The notes below the pieces were generated by a model. The model searched no databases, was not told where the DNA came from, and was given only the letters and a program-made list of their open reading frames with translations. From the NCBI GenBank assembly GCA_031289145.1, contig JAITQA010000118.1, positions 27,620 to 91,619 of the forward strand: a stretch of 64,000 nt of DNA, written 5' to 3'. This DNA comes from Dysgonamonadaceae bacterium (lineage in GTDB: Bacteria; Bacteroidota; Bacteroidia; Bacteroidales; Azobacteroidaceae). Positions 36,156-45,007 of the stretch are shown in pieces. Numbering within the stretch: the stretch's first letter is position 1; every line of letters starts with the position of its first letter. The position numbers and the translations under genes are program-made.

Positions 36156-39100
36156 ATGAAGCAAGTCTTATTGACATTCTTTTTGTTACTCACATGTTTA
36201 TTAAAAGCACAGGTGTGGGAGGCCGATAACGGCGACGGAACCTACAAGAATCCCATTCTTTTTGCCGACTACTCCGACCCGGATGTCATTCGGGTCGGAG
36301 CGGATTATTGGCTGGTTGCTTCCAGTTTTACTTCCATGCCGGGTATTCCGCTTCTACATTCCAAAGATTTGGTTAATTGGCGTATTGTCAACCATATTTA
36401 TGATGCGCTGCCTTTGGAAAAGTACAAAAAACCGGTTCATGGAGAAGGCTCGTGGGCGCCTGCCATCCGTCATCACAACGGAATGTTTTATGTTTATTTT
36501 TGCACGCCATACGATGGTCTTTTTGTGGCAAGGGCTACCAATCCGCTCGAAAAATGGGATGTCCGGCAGATTCTTCAGGTAGAAAAATGGGAAGACCCTT
36601 GCCCGTTCTGGGATGAAGACGGTCAGGCTTATCTGATACACAGTATTCATCGCGGAGGTCCGGCTATTTTGCACAAGATGTCTCCGGACGGTCTCCAATT
36701 GCTTGATAACGGCCGGGTGGTTTACCACAATATAGCAGTAAATCCGGTACTGGAAGGCCTGAAAATAGATAAACGCAAAGGTTGGTACTATATTTTTGCT
36801 CCGGCAGGAGGCGTATCAACCGGTTGGCAAACTGTCCTCCGGTCGCGGAACCTGTATGGCCCTTACGAAGCGCGGAAAGTGCTGGATGCCGGAAACGGTA
36901 TCAACGGCCCGCATCAGGGTGGTTTGATAGATACGCAGACCGGTGAATGGTGGTTTATTCATTTTCAGTCGCGTGATGCTTATGGGCGAATTTTACACCT
37001 GCAACCGGCTGTCTGGACGGACGACGATTGGATAGTGATTGGCGATGACCCCGATGGCGATGGCTGCGGTATCCCTGTCTTGAGGCATAAAAAACCGGAT
37101 GTGGGAAAAACGTATCCGGTGCAGACGCCGCAAACAACAGACGAATTTGAAACAAAAAACCTGGGTTTGCAATGGCAATGGAATGCTATCGAAAACCCTG
37201 CCTGGTATTCGCTTTCGGCAAAACCGGGCTTTATCCGCCTCTATGCAGAACCTTGCCCAACCGAACAGGGAAACTTGTATTATGCCGGTAATCTCTTGCT
37301 CCAGAAACTGCCTGCACCGGCGTTCTCCGCTACGACCCGGCTGGAAACGCACTTTACGGATGTCGGTGAGCGTGCAGGAGCCATCGTAATGGGAAATGCA
37401 TTTACCTATATAGCCTTGATTAAAGGAGAAAATGGGAACCGGATTGCGGTGGTGACGGGACGCTACGACCGTATGCCGGTGGTCCCGGAAGAAGTGGCCG
37501 TTGCTGCAACGGATGTGAATGAGGTATGGTTTAAAATACAGATTTACAGTGACCGGCAATGTAGTTTTTCTTACAGTACGGATGGGGAAATATTTACGGA
37601 TATAGGCGACCGTTATCCTGTCGTTCCGGGGACTTGGGTAGGCGGCAAAGTCGGCATTTTCTCTTCTTCTCCCAATATAGTAGCGGGCAAAGGATACGCC
37701 GACTTCGACTATTTCAGGCTGGAAAGTAAGATTGACCGGGAAGCTTTGGTAACACGAAACAATGTCCGGATAACGGATTTCGACACATTGGCTTCGCTTT
37801 CCGTGGGGAATGGCTCCTTTGCCTTTACGGTTGATGCTACCGGTTTGCAGACTTTTCCCGAATTATACAGTCGGGGAGTGCCGCTCGGAACCTGTTCCGA
37901 ATGGGCATGGCATGCTTATCCCAATCCCGACCATCTTGTGCAAAAGGAAAGTTGGCAAAATTTTGATTTCCGCGGTCACGCCGAACCTTATGCCGTACAG
38001 ATTCGTCAGCCCGGACGCGGTCATGAGGCAAGTGAGTGGTATCGCAGGAATCCTCACCGGATGCATTTGGGCAATATCGGGCTTGAACTGACCGATGCTC
38101 AAGGCTTAATGGCAACACCGGACAAACTAAGCGACATCCGCCAGGAACTGGATTTGTGGAATGGAGAAATCATCTCGGATTTTATTTATTGTCAAAGGCC
38201 TGTTTCCGTTCAAACGGTGAGCGGTACGGAACAGAGCCGGATAAGCGCCTCCGTTTCTTCTCCTCTTCTCAGAACCGGAGAAGTGAAACTCAAGTTGCAC
38301 TTTCCTTATCCTCCCGGAGGTCATACCGATGACGGTTCCGATTGGAACAGTCCGGAAAAACACACTTCCGTAATTATAGAACAAGGTGATAATCATGCAA
38401 TCATCAAACGGATACTTGATGAAACCGTTTATTTTGTGAAAATACAATGGAACGGTCAGGCAAAGATTACGGAAAAGGCTCCACATTACTTTGTGATTAC
38501 GGCTTTGTCGGAGCATATCGAATTGACCTGTTTATTTGCAGATAAGCAACCGACAGCAGATTTACCTTTTTATGCCGAGGCAGCAGCAGCTTCAAGAGAA
38601 TTTTGGCGCAATTATTGGGCAAGCGGCGCCGCTGTTGACTTCTCGGACTGTTCCGAGCAACGTGCCAAAGAATTGGAACGGAGGGTGATACTGTCGCAAT
38701 ATATCATGCGCTTGAACAACACGGGAAAATATCCTCCTCCCGAAACCGGTTTGGTATATAACAGTTGGTATGGCCGCCCTCATTTGGAAATGCACTGGTG
38801 GCACAGCGTACATCATGCGCTGTGGGGGCGCCCCGAACTGCTCGCAAAAAGCATGGATTGGTACAAAGAGGTAGCCCGTTTCCCGGCGAAAGCCATTGCC
38901 GGACGACAAGGTTTCGATGGTGTGCGCTGGATGAAAATGACTGATAACCTGGCAGGTGAAGCGCCATCCGATATAGGTTCTTTCCTGATATGGCAACAGC
39001 CGCATTTCATCTATTATGCCGAATTATGCTACCGGGCAAATCCATCACCTGAAACGGTAGACAAATACAAGGATTTAGTCTTTGAAACAGCTGAGTTTAT

Positions 39101-39791
39101 GGCCTCGTTCGTTACTTACGATGCGACAAAAGACCGTTATTTACTGAAAGCTTACATTCCCGCCCAGGAAACTTTTCGTCCGGAGGAAACGCTCAATTCG
39201 CCGTTTGAATTGGCTTATTGGTATTGGGGACTGTCCACAGCGCAACGCTGGCGTGAACGAGCCAATGAAACACGTGACCCGAAATGGGACCGTATTCTTG
39301 CCCGATGGCCGCATTTGGCAGAGAAGGACGGTCTGTATCTTGCTTCGGAAAACGCAGTTGATACCTACGAAAACGTCCGTTTTACGAGTGACCATCCGAT
39401 GGTTTTGGGTTCGTCGGGCATCTTGCCCGTCCCTAATCTTTTTGAAGCGAGCGCCATGAAAAACACTTTCGAATGGGTTTTCAATCATTGGAACTGGGAA
39501 AGCGCCTGGGGTTGGGATTTTCCCATGACCGCCATGTCGGCTGTCCGGCTTGGAATGCCGGAAAAGGCGATTGATGCACTCCTGATGGACAAACGTACAA
39601 ACACGTATCTGAGAAACGGGCATAACTATCAGGACGAACGTTTGCGTATTTATCTACCGGGAAATGGAGGCTTACTGACTGCTGTCGCCCTGATGTGCGC
39701 CGGTTGGGATGGTTCTGAAGACAATCTTCCCGGATTCCCTAAAAACGGGCAATGGAATGTGAAATGGGAAGGGCTTCAAAAAATGCCTTGA
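36156..39791 (+). CDS. GH43 glycosidase fused to a six-hairpin (GH65/GH95-like) module
   Basis: Bifunctional-looking exported enzyme of 1211 residues from the ATG at 36156 (MKQVLLTFFLLLTCLLKAQ). The TTG reading from 36123 overlaps SusD and is not needed. Residues about 20-330 are a GH43 five-bladed propeller: base in YSDPDVIRVG, pKa modulator Asp in KWEDPCPFWDEDG, acid Glu in NPVLEGLKIDKRKG. Residues about 335-535 form the concanavalin-like C-terminal domain found in GH43 beta-xylosidase/arabinofuranosidase proteins (DEFETKNLGLQWQWN, VGGKVGIFSS). Residues about 540-1211 are a separate module with an N-terminal beta-sandwich. Its helical barrel-like part has HLEMHWWHSVHHALWGRPEL, RWMKMTDN and NWESAWGWDFPMTAMSA, reminiscent of (alpha/alpha)6 families, but I cannot name the family. 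Arabinofuranosidase or xylosidase activity is likely for the GH43 part. Confidence 0.82.
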   Translation: MKQVLLTFFLLLTCLLKAQVWEADNGDGTYKNPILFADYSDPDVIRVGADYWLVASSFTSMPGIPLLHSKDLVNWRIVNHIYDALPLEKYKKPVHGEGSWAPAIRHHNGMFYVYFCTPYDGLFVARATNPLEKWDVRQILQVEKWEDPCPFWDEDGQAYLIHSIHRGGPAILHKMSPDGLQLLDNGRVVYHNIAVNPVLEGLKIDKRKGWYYIFAPAGGVSTGWQTVLRSRNLYGPYEARKVLDAGNGINGPHQGGLIDTQTGEWWFIHFQSRDAYGRILHLQPAVWTDDDWIVIGDDPDGDGCGIPVLRHKKPDVGKTYPVQTPQTTDEFETKNLGLQWQWNAIENPAWYSLSAKPGFIRLYAEPCPTEQGNLYYAGNLLLQKLPAPAFSATTRLETHFTDVGERAGAIVMGNAFTYIALIKGENGNRIAVVTGRYDRMPVVPEEVAVAATDVNEVWFKIQIYSDRQCSFSYSTDGEIFTDIGDRYPVVPGTWVGGKVGIFSSSPNIVAGKGYADFDYFRLESKIDREALVTRNNVRITDFDTLASLSVGNGSFAFTVDATGLQTFPELYSRGVPLGTCSEWAWHAYPNPDHLVQKESWQNFDFRGHAEPYAVQIRQPGRGHEASEWYRRNPHRMHLGNIGLELTDAQGLMATPDKLSDIRQELDLWNGEIISDFIYCQRPVSVQTVSGTEQSRISASVSSPLLRTGEVKLKLHFPYPPGGHTDDGSDWNSPEKHTSVIIEQGDNHAIIKRILDETVYFVKIQWNGQAKITEKAPHYFVITALSEHIELTCLFADKQPTADLPFYAEAAAASREFWRNYWASGAAVDFSDCSEQRAKELERRVILSQYIMRLNNTGKYPPPETGLVYNSWYGRPHLEMHWWHSVHHALWGRPELLAKSMDWYKEVARFPAKAIAGRQGFDGVRWMKMTDNLAGEAPSDIGSFLIWQQPHFIYYAELCYRANPSPETVDKYKDLVFETAEFMASFVTYDATKDRYLLKAYIPAQETFRPEETLNSPFELAYWYWGLSTAQRWRERANETRDPKWDRILARWPHLAEKDGLYLASENAVDTYENVRFTSDHPMVLGSSGILPVPNLFEASAMKNTFEWVFNHWNWESAWGWDFPMTAMSAVRLGMPEKAIDALLMDKRTNTYLRNGHNYQDERLRIYLPGNGGLLTAVALMCAGWDGSEDNLPGFPKNGQWNVKWEGLQKMP

Positions 39792-39822
39792 TAGTGATGA
39801 ACAATAAACAGTAAATAATAAA

Positions 39823-41352
39823 ATGAAAAAGAAAATTCTTTTACTTGCCGCCATAAGTTTCGCGTGTTTTTTTCAACTTTCGGCTAAGCAGTACAATATC
39901 AATGATTTTGGAGCAGTTGCAGACACTGCCGTCTTGAGCACGCAAGCCATACAAAAGGCAATAGATGCCTGTTCTGCTGATGGCGGTGGGCAAGTTGTGA
40001 TTCCTGCCGGATTTTATCAAACCGGGTCCATTATTTTGAAAAGTAATGTGGATTTTCACCTTGAAAATGGAGCTGTACTTTTGGGCAGCAAGAATTTGGA
40101 TGATTATATCCAACTGAAACCGGCTTATGTTTCTTTACGCACGCAGGAAGCCACAATACAACTGATATATGCCGAAAATGCGGAAAATATTGTCCTTTCG
40201 GGCTTTGGAATGATTGATGGACGCGGGAGTATTTTCCCAAAATTAACATGGAATGACGAGGGCATCACCCGTCCGCACTTATTGCGTTTTATCACTTGTA
40301 ACCATGTAGTTGTAAAGGATATTACACTGAAAAATTCGGGTTGCTGGATGCAACATTATCTTGCCTGCGAAAATCTGCAAATCAACGGTTTGCGGATATT
40401 TAACCGAAATAATTACAACAATGATGCACTTGATTTGGATGGCTGCCGGAATGTAACGGTTGCGAACCTGATAAGCGATTCGGATGATGATGGAATCACC
40501 TTGAAAAGCACTTCGCCCAAACCTTGCGAAAATATTTCAATCAGCAATTGTGTCATCAGCAGTCGTTGCAATGCCATTAAACTGGGAACGGAAAGCAACG
40601 GCGGATTTAAAAATATTAACATATCCAATTGTGTAGTAAAACCTTCTGACGTAGAGGCTCCGGCTTTTTTCGGACGGGAAAAGGGCACTTCCGCCATCGC
40701 CTTGGAAATTGTCGATGGAGGAACGATGGAAAATATATCGGTTTCAAATATCGTAATTGATGGAACCGAATCACCCGTTTTTATTCGTTTGGGCAACAGG
40801 GCGCGTCCCTACCGAAAAGATTTGACTGTTGATAACGTAGGAAAGCTGCATTCGATAAGTCTTAGCAACATACGCATACAGAACGCAGGGAAGACCGGCT
40901 GTTCCATAACCGGACTGCCCGGTTATCCGGTCCATCATATTCGCTTGAACAACGTTGTGTTGGAGCAAGCCGGCGGGGGAAAACCGGAAGATATCAATGC
41001 CGTGATAGAAGAAAAACCAATGGAATATCCCGAAGCAACAATGTTCGGCACATTGCCTGCTTATGGGTTTTATATCCGTCATGCGGCGGATATATCTTTT
41101 GACGGAGTAGAATTAGCTGCCGTTGCGGAAGACGTTCGTCCTGCTCTTTTCCTCGAAAATGTAGAGAAAGGCATATTCAGTAATATGCAACTTCAAAGCA
41201 ATAAAAAAACAGAAGCAACTGTTTGGGTGAAAAGCGCTAAGGATATTGTTATCAGTGGTTCTGTATCAAAAGGAGAGGAAGCGGCTTCTTTTGTGAAATT
41301 TGCAGATGATAATAATGTCCGGATATCAATCGTAAATCAAGTCGATAAATAA
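39823..41352 (+). CDS. GH28-like parallel beta-helix protein (polygalacturonase/rhamnogalacturonase type)
   Basis: Exported protein of 509 residues with signal peptide MKKKILLLAAISFACFFQLSA and the GH28 opening YNINDFGAVADTAVLSTQAI and DGGGQVVIPAGFYQTGSI. The repeated coils of a right-handed beta-helix are visible (ENISISNCVISSRCNAIKLG, KNINISNCVVKP, ENISVSNIVIDG). Catalytic-type Asp clusters occur as NNDALDLDG (about 201-209) and SDSDDDGITLKS (about 217-228). The usual GHG motif is replaced by SRCNAIKLGTES, so activity may differ from standard polygalacturonases. It sits between the GH43 fusion and L-rhamnose isomerase genes. A role in releasing rhamnose or galacturonate from oligosaccharides in the periplasm is inferred. 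Confidence 0.82.
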   Translation: MKKKILLLAAISFACFFQLSAKQYNINDFGAVADTAVLSTQAIQKAIDACSADGGGQVVIPAGFYQTGSIILKSNVDFHLENGAVLLGSKNLDDYIQLKPAYVSLRTQEATIQLIYAENAENIVLSGFGMIDGRGSIFPKLTWNDEGITRPHLLRFITCNHVVVKDITLKNSGCWMQHYLACENLQINGLRIFNRNNYNNDALDLDGCRNVTVANLISDSDDDGITLKSTSPKPCENISISNCVISSRCNAIKLGTESNGGFKNINISNCVVKPSDVEAPAFFGREKGTSAIALEIVDGGTMENISVSNIVIDGTESPVFIRLGNRARPYRKDLTVDNVGKLHSISLSNIRIQNAGKTGCSITGLPGYPVHHIRLNNVVLEQAGGGKPEDINAVIEEKPMEYPEATMFGTLPAYGFYIRHAADISFDGVELAAVAEDVRPALFLENVEKGIFSNMQLQSNKKTEATVWVKSAKDIVISGSVSKGEEAASFVKFADDNNVRISIVNQVDK

Positions 41353-41381
41353 AAGAGATATTAATTAAATTTTTATTACAA

Positions 41382-42635
41382 ATGAAACTCGAATTCGTAC
41401 AAAAAGCGTATGAGATAGCCAAAGAGCGCTATCAATCCATTGGTGTAAATGCAGAAGAAGTCTTGGAACAACTGCAGCAAGTATCCGTTTCCATCCATTG
41501 TTGGCAAGCCGATGACGTAACCGGTTTTGAAAACTTGGGTAATCTGGGCGGCGGTGGCATCCAAGCCACGGGAAACTATCCGGGAAAGGCTCGCAATATC
41601 GCCGAGATTCGGCAGGATATCGAAAAAGTACTGACTTTGGTAGGCGGACAACACCGTTTGAATTTACATGCTATCTATGGGGATTTTCAGGGAAAAATAG
41701 TGGACAGGAATGAAATAGAAGCTGTTTATTTTACCAGTTGGATGCAGTGGGCCAAAGAAAAAGGACTGAAACTTGATTTCAATTCCACTTCTTTCGGACA
41801 TCCCAAGAGCGGAGATTTGACATTGGCCAATCCCGACAAATCCATCCGTGACTTCTGGATTGAACATACCCGGCGTTGCCGTCATATTTCAGAAGAAATG
41901 GGAAAATTTCAGAACGACCCCTGTATTATGAACCTTTGGATACATGACGGGATGAAAGACCTGACCGTCAACCGCTACAAATACCGTCAGATTTTGGAAC
42001 AATCCTTAGACGCCATTTTCGAAAAGGAATACCGGAACATGAAAGATTGTATCGAAGCTAAATTATTCGGTATCGGGCTGGAAAGTTATACCGTCGGCTC
42101 TTACGATTTCTATCTGGGCTATGGCGTTAAAAAGCAAAAAATCGTTACATTGGATACGGGGCATTTCCATTTGTCGGAAAGTATTGCCGATAAAATCCCG
42201 TCACTCCTGCTTTTCACGCCGGAAATCATGTTGCACGTGAGCCGTCCTATTCGTTGGGATTCCGACCATGTAACGATTCTGAACGATGATGTAACAGAAT
42301 TGGCCAAAGAAATTGTTCGCGCCGACGCATTGAGCCGCGTACATATCGGCTTGGATTATTTCGATGCTTCCATCAACCGGATTGGCGCGTATGTTATCGG
42401 TATCCGTTCCACGCAAAAAGCATTCCTGCAGGCCTTACTCGAACCGATAGGCAAATTGCGCGAATATGAAGCCAATGGACAATATTTTGAACGTCTTGCT
42501 TTGCTTGAAGAAGCAAAATCCTTGCCGTGGAACGCAGTTTGGGACTATTTTTGCCTGAAAAACGATGTCGCTATAGGCGAAGCATATATTTCGGAAATTC
42601 AACAATATGAAAAAGAAGTAACAAGTAAGCGATAA
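41382..42635 (+). CDS. rhaA: L-rhamnose isomerase
   Basis: Metal-dependent cytoplasmic ketol-isomerase converting L-rhamnose to L-rhamnulose. The length of 417 residues equals the family norm. Recognisable segments are SIHCWQADDVTGFE near the N-terminus, the metal-site region HAIYGDFQGKIVDRNEIE, WIHDGMKDL, TLDTGHFHLSESIADK, HVSRPIRWDSDHV and HIGLDYFDASINRIGAYVIG. No signal peptide is present. It is 29 bp after the GH28-like gene and 8 bp before the sugar porter gene, in the same operon as rhaB and rhaD. Confidence 0.97.
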   Translation: MKLEFVQKAYEIAKERYQSIGVNAEEVLEQLQQVSVSIHCWQADDVTGFENLGNLGGGGIQATGNYPGKARNIAEIRQDIEKVLTLVGGQHRLNLHAIYGDFQGKIVDRNEIEAVYFTSWMQWAKEKGLKLDFNSTSFGHPKSGDLTLANPDKSIRDFWIEHTRRCRHISEEMGKFQNDPCIMNLWIHDGMKDLTVNRYKYRQILEQSLDAIFEKEYRNMKDCIEAKLFGIGLESYTVGSYDFYLGYGVKKQKIVTLDTGHFHLSESIADKIPSLLLFTPEIMLHVSRPIRWDSDHVTILNDDVTELAKEIVRADALSRVHIGLDYFDASINRIGAYVIGIRSTQKAFLQALLEPIGKLREYEANGQYFERLALLEEAKSLPWNAVWDYFCLKNDVAIGEAYISEIQQYEKEVTSKR

Positions 42636-42643
42636 TTAAAAAA

Positions 42644-43978
42644 ATGGAAGCAAAAAAAGGAAGTTTGAAAAGCACCATTGCGGTGTCATTGACAAATTAT
42701 TTGGACGCAGGCTCTATTGTGGCAGGCGCGAGCGGATTAACGTTGTGGAAAAACTATCTTAGTTTACAAGATATACATCTCAGTTGGCTTAACGCTATCA
42801 GCGCCAACTGTTTTGGTGCAGCTATAGGCGCTATTATCGGCGGTTTTCTGGCTGATAAATTCGGACGAAAAACGATTTATACCTACAATATGCTTGTTTA
42901 TATGACAGGTGTAGCCATCATTATGTTGTCCGTCAGTTTTCCGATGCTCTTATTGGGATTTCTTATAACGGGAATTTCGGTTGGTGCAGGCGTACCTGCC
43001 TCTTGGACCTATATTTCCGAAACTTCCGAAGTGAGCAATCGCGGGCGAAATATCGGTATTTCGCAATTTGCGTGGTCAATTGGTCCTGCCATTATTTTCC
43101 TGTTGGGAATGTTGTTGGCAAAAGACGGAGTATTGGGAAAATTTATTTACGAAAAACTCATTTCGATAGGCTGGACGCCGCAATCGGCGGAATTATTCGG
43201 CAATCGTATCATCTTTGGCACATTATTTGTAGTGGCTTTAATAGCCTGGCTTTTGCAGCGTCAATTGGACGAATCAAAAGATTGGGAAAACAGCAAATCG
43301 CAGCAAAAACAAAGCAGTCGGCAAACAGGCGTATTTTCTTCGTTCGGCGCATTGTTCAAAAACGTTGTTAATGTGCGTACGATTATTTATTTGGCAGGCA
43401 TTTATTTGACTTGGAACTTGGTGGCAGGTGTGATGGGATTTTTTATGCCGCACGTTTACGAAACAGCCGGAGGTGTTACCAACGAGTATGCCAATCGGTT
43501 GCAGACAGTGATGTGGGGACTTACGGCATTGGTGTCTTTCTTCGGTTTTGCGCTTTTGTCCGACAAAGTCAACCAACGTTTGCTTTATATAGGCGGCACT
43601 TTGCTTGGCGTTTTGGCCTGGGTGGTACTTACTTTCATTGGCATCACCAACGGCACAGCGCTTTGGATTTTTGTCATTCTTTGGGGCGTTCATGCAGGCT
43701 TTGGCGTGCAAGCATTTTATGCGCTTTGGGCATCGGAACTTTTCCCTGCCAAATATCGCGCTGCTGCTCAGGGAATAATGTTCTTTATCGTCAGAGGAGT
43801 AGCCGGCATTTGGTCGTTTATTTTTATAGGCGTCTTTGACAAATCGGGATTCTACACTTCGGGCGTAATAATGGTAATCTTATTAGCTATTGTATTGATT
43901 GTCGGCGCTATTTGGACGCCCAAAACGCAAGGCAAATCGCTGAAAGAAATTACAAAAGAACGCTACGGCGACCAATAA
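42644..43978 (+). CDS. MFS sugar porter, probable L-rhamnose importer
   Basis: Inner-membrane transporter of the major facilitator superfamily, 444 residues with about 12 hydrophobic helices. It carries the cytoplasmic loop motif GGFLADKFGRKT (66-77) and a sugar-porter-like second-half motif ASELFPAKYRAAAQG. An acidic residue in the first helix (Asp21 in NYLDAGSIV) could couple protons. The gene lies 8 bp after rhaA and 29 bp before rhaD, so L-rhamnose is the natural substrate. It is unrelated to the ten-helix RhaT rhamnose/proton symporter family used in enteric bacteria, which makes it a non-orthologous replacement (inference). The C-terminus KSLKEITKERYGDQ is cytoplasmic. Confidence 0.85.
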   Translation: MEAKKGSLKSTIAVSLTNYLDAGSIVAGASGLTLWKNYLSLQDIHLSWLNAISANCFGAAIGAIIGGFLADKFGRKTIYTYNMLVYMTGVAIIMLSVSFPMLLLGFLITGISVGAGVPASWTYISETSEVSNRGRNIGISQFAWSIGPAIIFLLGMLLAKDGVLGKFIYEKLISIGWTPQSAELFGNRIIFGTLFVVALIAWLLQRQLDESKDWENSKSQQKQSSRQTGVFSSFGALFKNVVNVRTIIYLAGIYLTWNLVAGVMGFFMPHVYETAGGVTNEYANRLQTVMWGLTALVSFFGFALLSDKVNQRLLYIGGTLLGVLAWVVLTFIGITNGTALWIFVILWGVHAGFGVQAFYALWASELFPAKYRAAAQGIMFFIVRGVAGIWSFIFIGVFDKSGFYTSGVIMVILLAIVLIVGAIWTPKTQGKSLKEITKERYGDQ

Positions 43979-44007
43979 ATTTATAATATATAATTCATAA
44001 TCATACA

Positions 44008-44817
44008 ATGAAGTCTATTTTAGACAATCGCCCTTTGCTGGCGAAACAAGTAGCAGAAGTAGCGGAAGTAGCCGGATATTTGTGGCAAAAAGGCTGGGCG
44101 GAACGCAATGGAGGCAATATTACCATCAATATCACAGCAGTGATTGATGACGAACTGCGGCAAATGAGACCGATTAGCGAACCGATACCGATTGGAAAAG
44201 TTCTGCCGCAGCTGAAAGACTGCTTTTTTTTCTGTAAGGGCACCAACAAACGGATGCGTGACCTCTCGCGGCAACCGATGGAAAACGGGGCTGTCATCCA
44301 CATTCTGGACGATTGCAGCAGCTATGTAATTGTGGCGGACAAACCGGTGAAGCCGACATCAGAACTGTCTTCTCATCTGTCTATGCACAATTATCTGATT
44401 GGTAAAGGCTCAAACTATAAAGCGGCCTTGCATACACATCCGATTGATTTGGTGGCGATGACGCATCATCCGGCCTTTCTGGAAAAAGATGTTCTAACGA
44501 ACTTGTTATGGAGCATGATTCCCGAAACGCGGGCTTTTTGTCCCCGCGGATTGGGAATTGTCCCTTATAAATTGCCCGGTTCGTTTGACTTGGCCGACGC
44601 CACTATCCGGGAATTAGCCGAATACGACGTAGTGATGTGGGAAAAACATGGCATTTGCGCCGTCGGTGAAAACATCATGGAAGCATTCGATATGGTAGAT
44701 ACGCTATCCAAATCGGCACAGATTTATCTCACAGCCAAATCTATGGGTTTTGAACCACAGGGAACGACACCGGAACAGATGAAGGAACTGAAAGAGGTTT
44801 TCGGATTGCCGAAATAA
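44008..44817 (+). CDS. rhaD: L-rhamnulose-1-phosphate aldolase
   Basis: Class II zinc aldolase splitting L-rhamnulose 1-phosphate into dihydroxyacetone phosphate and L-lactaldehyde. The 269-residue protein matches the family length. Zinc ligands are His142 and His144 in ALHTHPIDL and His214 in WEKHGICAVG. The catalytic Glu119 lies in KPTSELSSHLSMHN. Substrate-loop residues are visible in WAERNGGNITINIT and CKGTNKRMRDLSR. It is the last gene of the operon. No lactaldehyde reductase or dehydrogenase gene is present in the window to use its second product. Confidence 0.97.
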   Translation: MKSILDNRPLLAKQVAEVAEVAGYLWQKGWAERNGGNITINITAVIDDELRQMRPISEPIPIGKVLPQLKDCFFFCKGTNKRMRDLSRQPMENGAVIHILDDCSSYVIVADKPVKPTSELSSHLSMHNYLIGKGSNYKAALHTHPIDLVAMTHHPAFLEKDVLTNLLWSMIPETRAFCPRGLGIVPYKLPGSFDLADATIRELAEYDVVMWEKHGICAVGENIMEAFDMVDTLSKSAQIYLTAKSMGFEPQGTTPEQMKELKEVFGLPK

Positions 44818-44840
44818 GGAAATATGGAACTCTGGCTCGG

Positions 44841-44857
44841 CGCAGGCTCCGCCTGCG
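44841..44857 (+). repeat. Short GC-rich palindrome after rhaD
   Basis: CGCAGGC-TCC-GCCTGCG forms a perfect 7-bp stem with a 3-nt loop, 24 bp after the rhaD stop. It is not followed directly by a T run (five Ts appear 17 bp later). It may be a weak terminator or a REP-like intergenic palindrome. The 44,818-45,007 gap contains no ORF. Confidence 0.45.
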
Positions 44858-44976
44858 TCAAGTGGGGGTTGACTTTTTGACCATTTCTACCGCTGTCCTG
44901 ACAGAATATTTAAATTTATATAATCGCTGGATCACTGTTGAACTAAAATATTTTTTCAGTTTTTAAATAAATGTTG

Positions 44977-44984
44977 TACCTTTG
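44977..44984 (+). promoter_or_regulatory. -7 promoter element of the ECF sigma operon
   Basis: TACCTTTG is an exact TAnnTTTG match, 23 bp upstream of the TTG start of the sigma factor gene. Transcription would start roughly 15-18 nt before that codon. Confidence 0.5.
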
Positions 44985-45007
44985 TGTTGTAGTATATACT
45001 TTTAAAT

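Noticed and set aside
36993..37559. 188-codon reverse ORF inside the GH43 fusion gene
   Set aside because: Antisense shadow of conserved GH43 C-terminal coding sequence.
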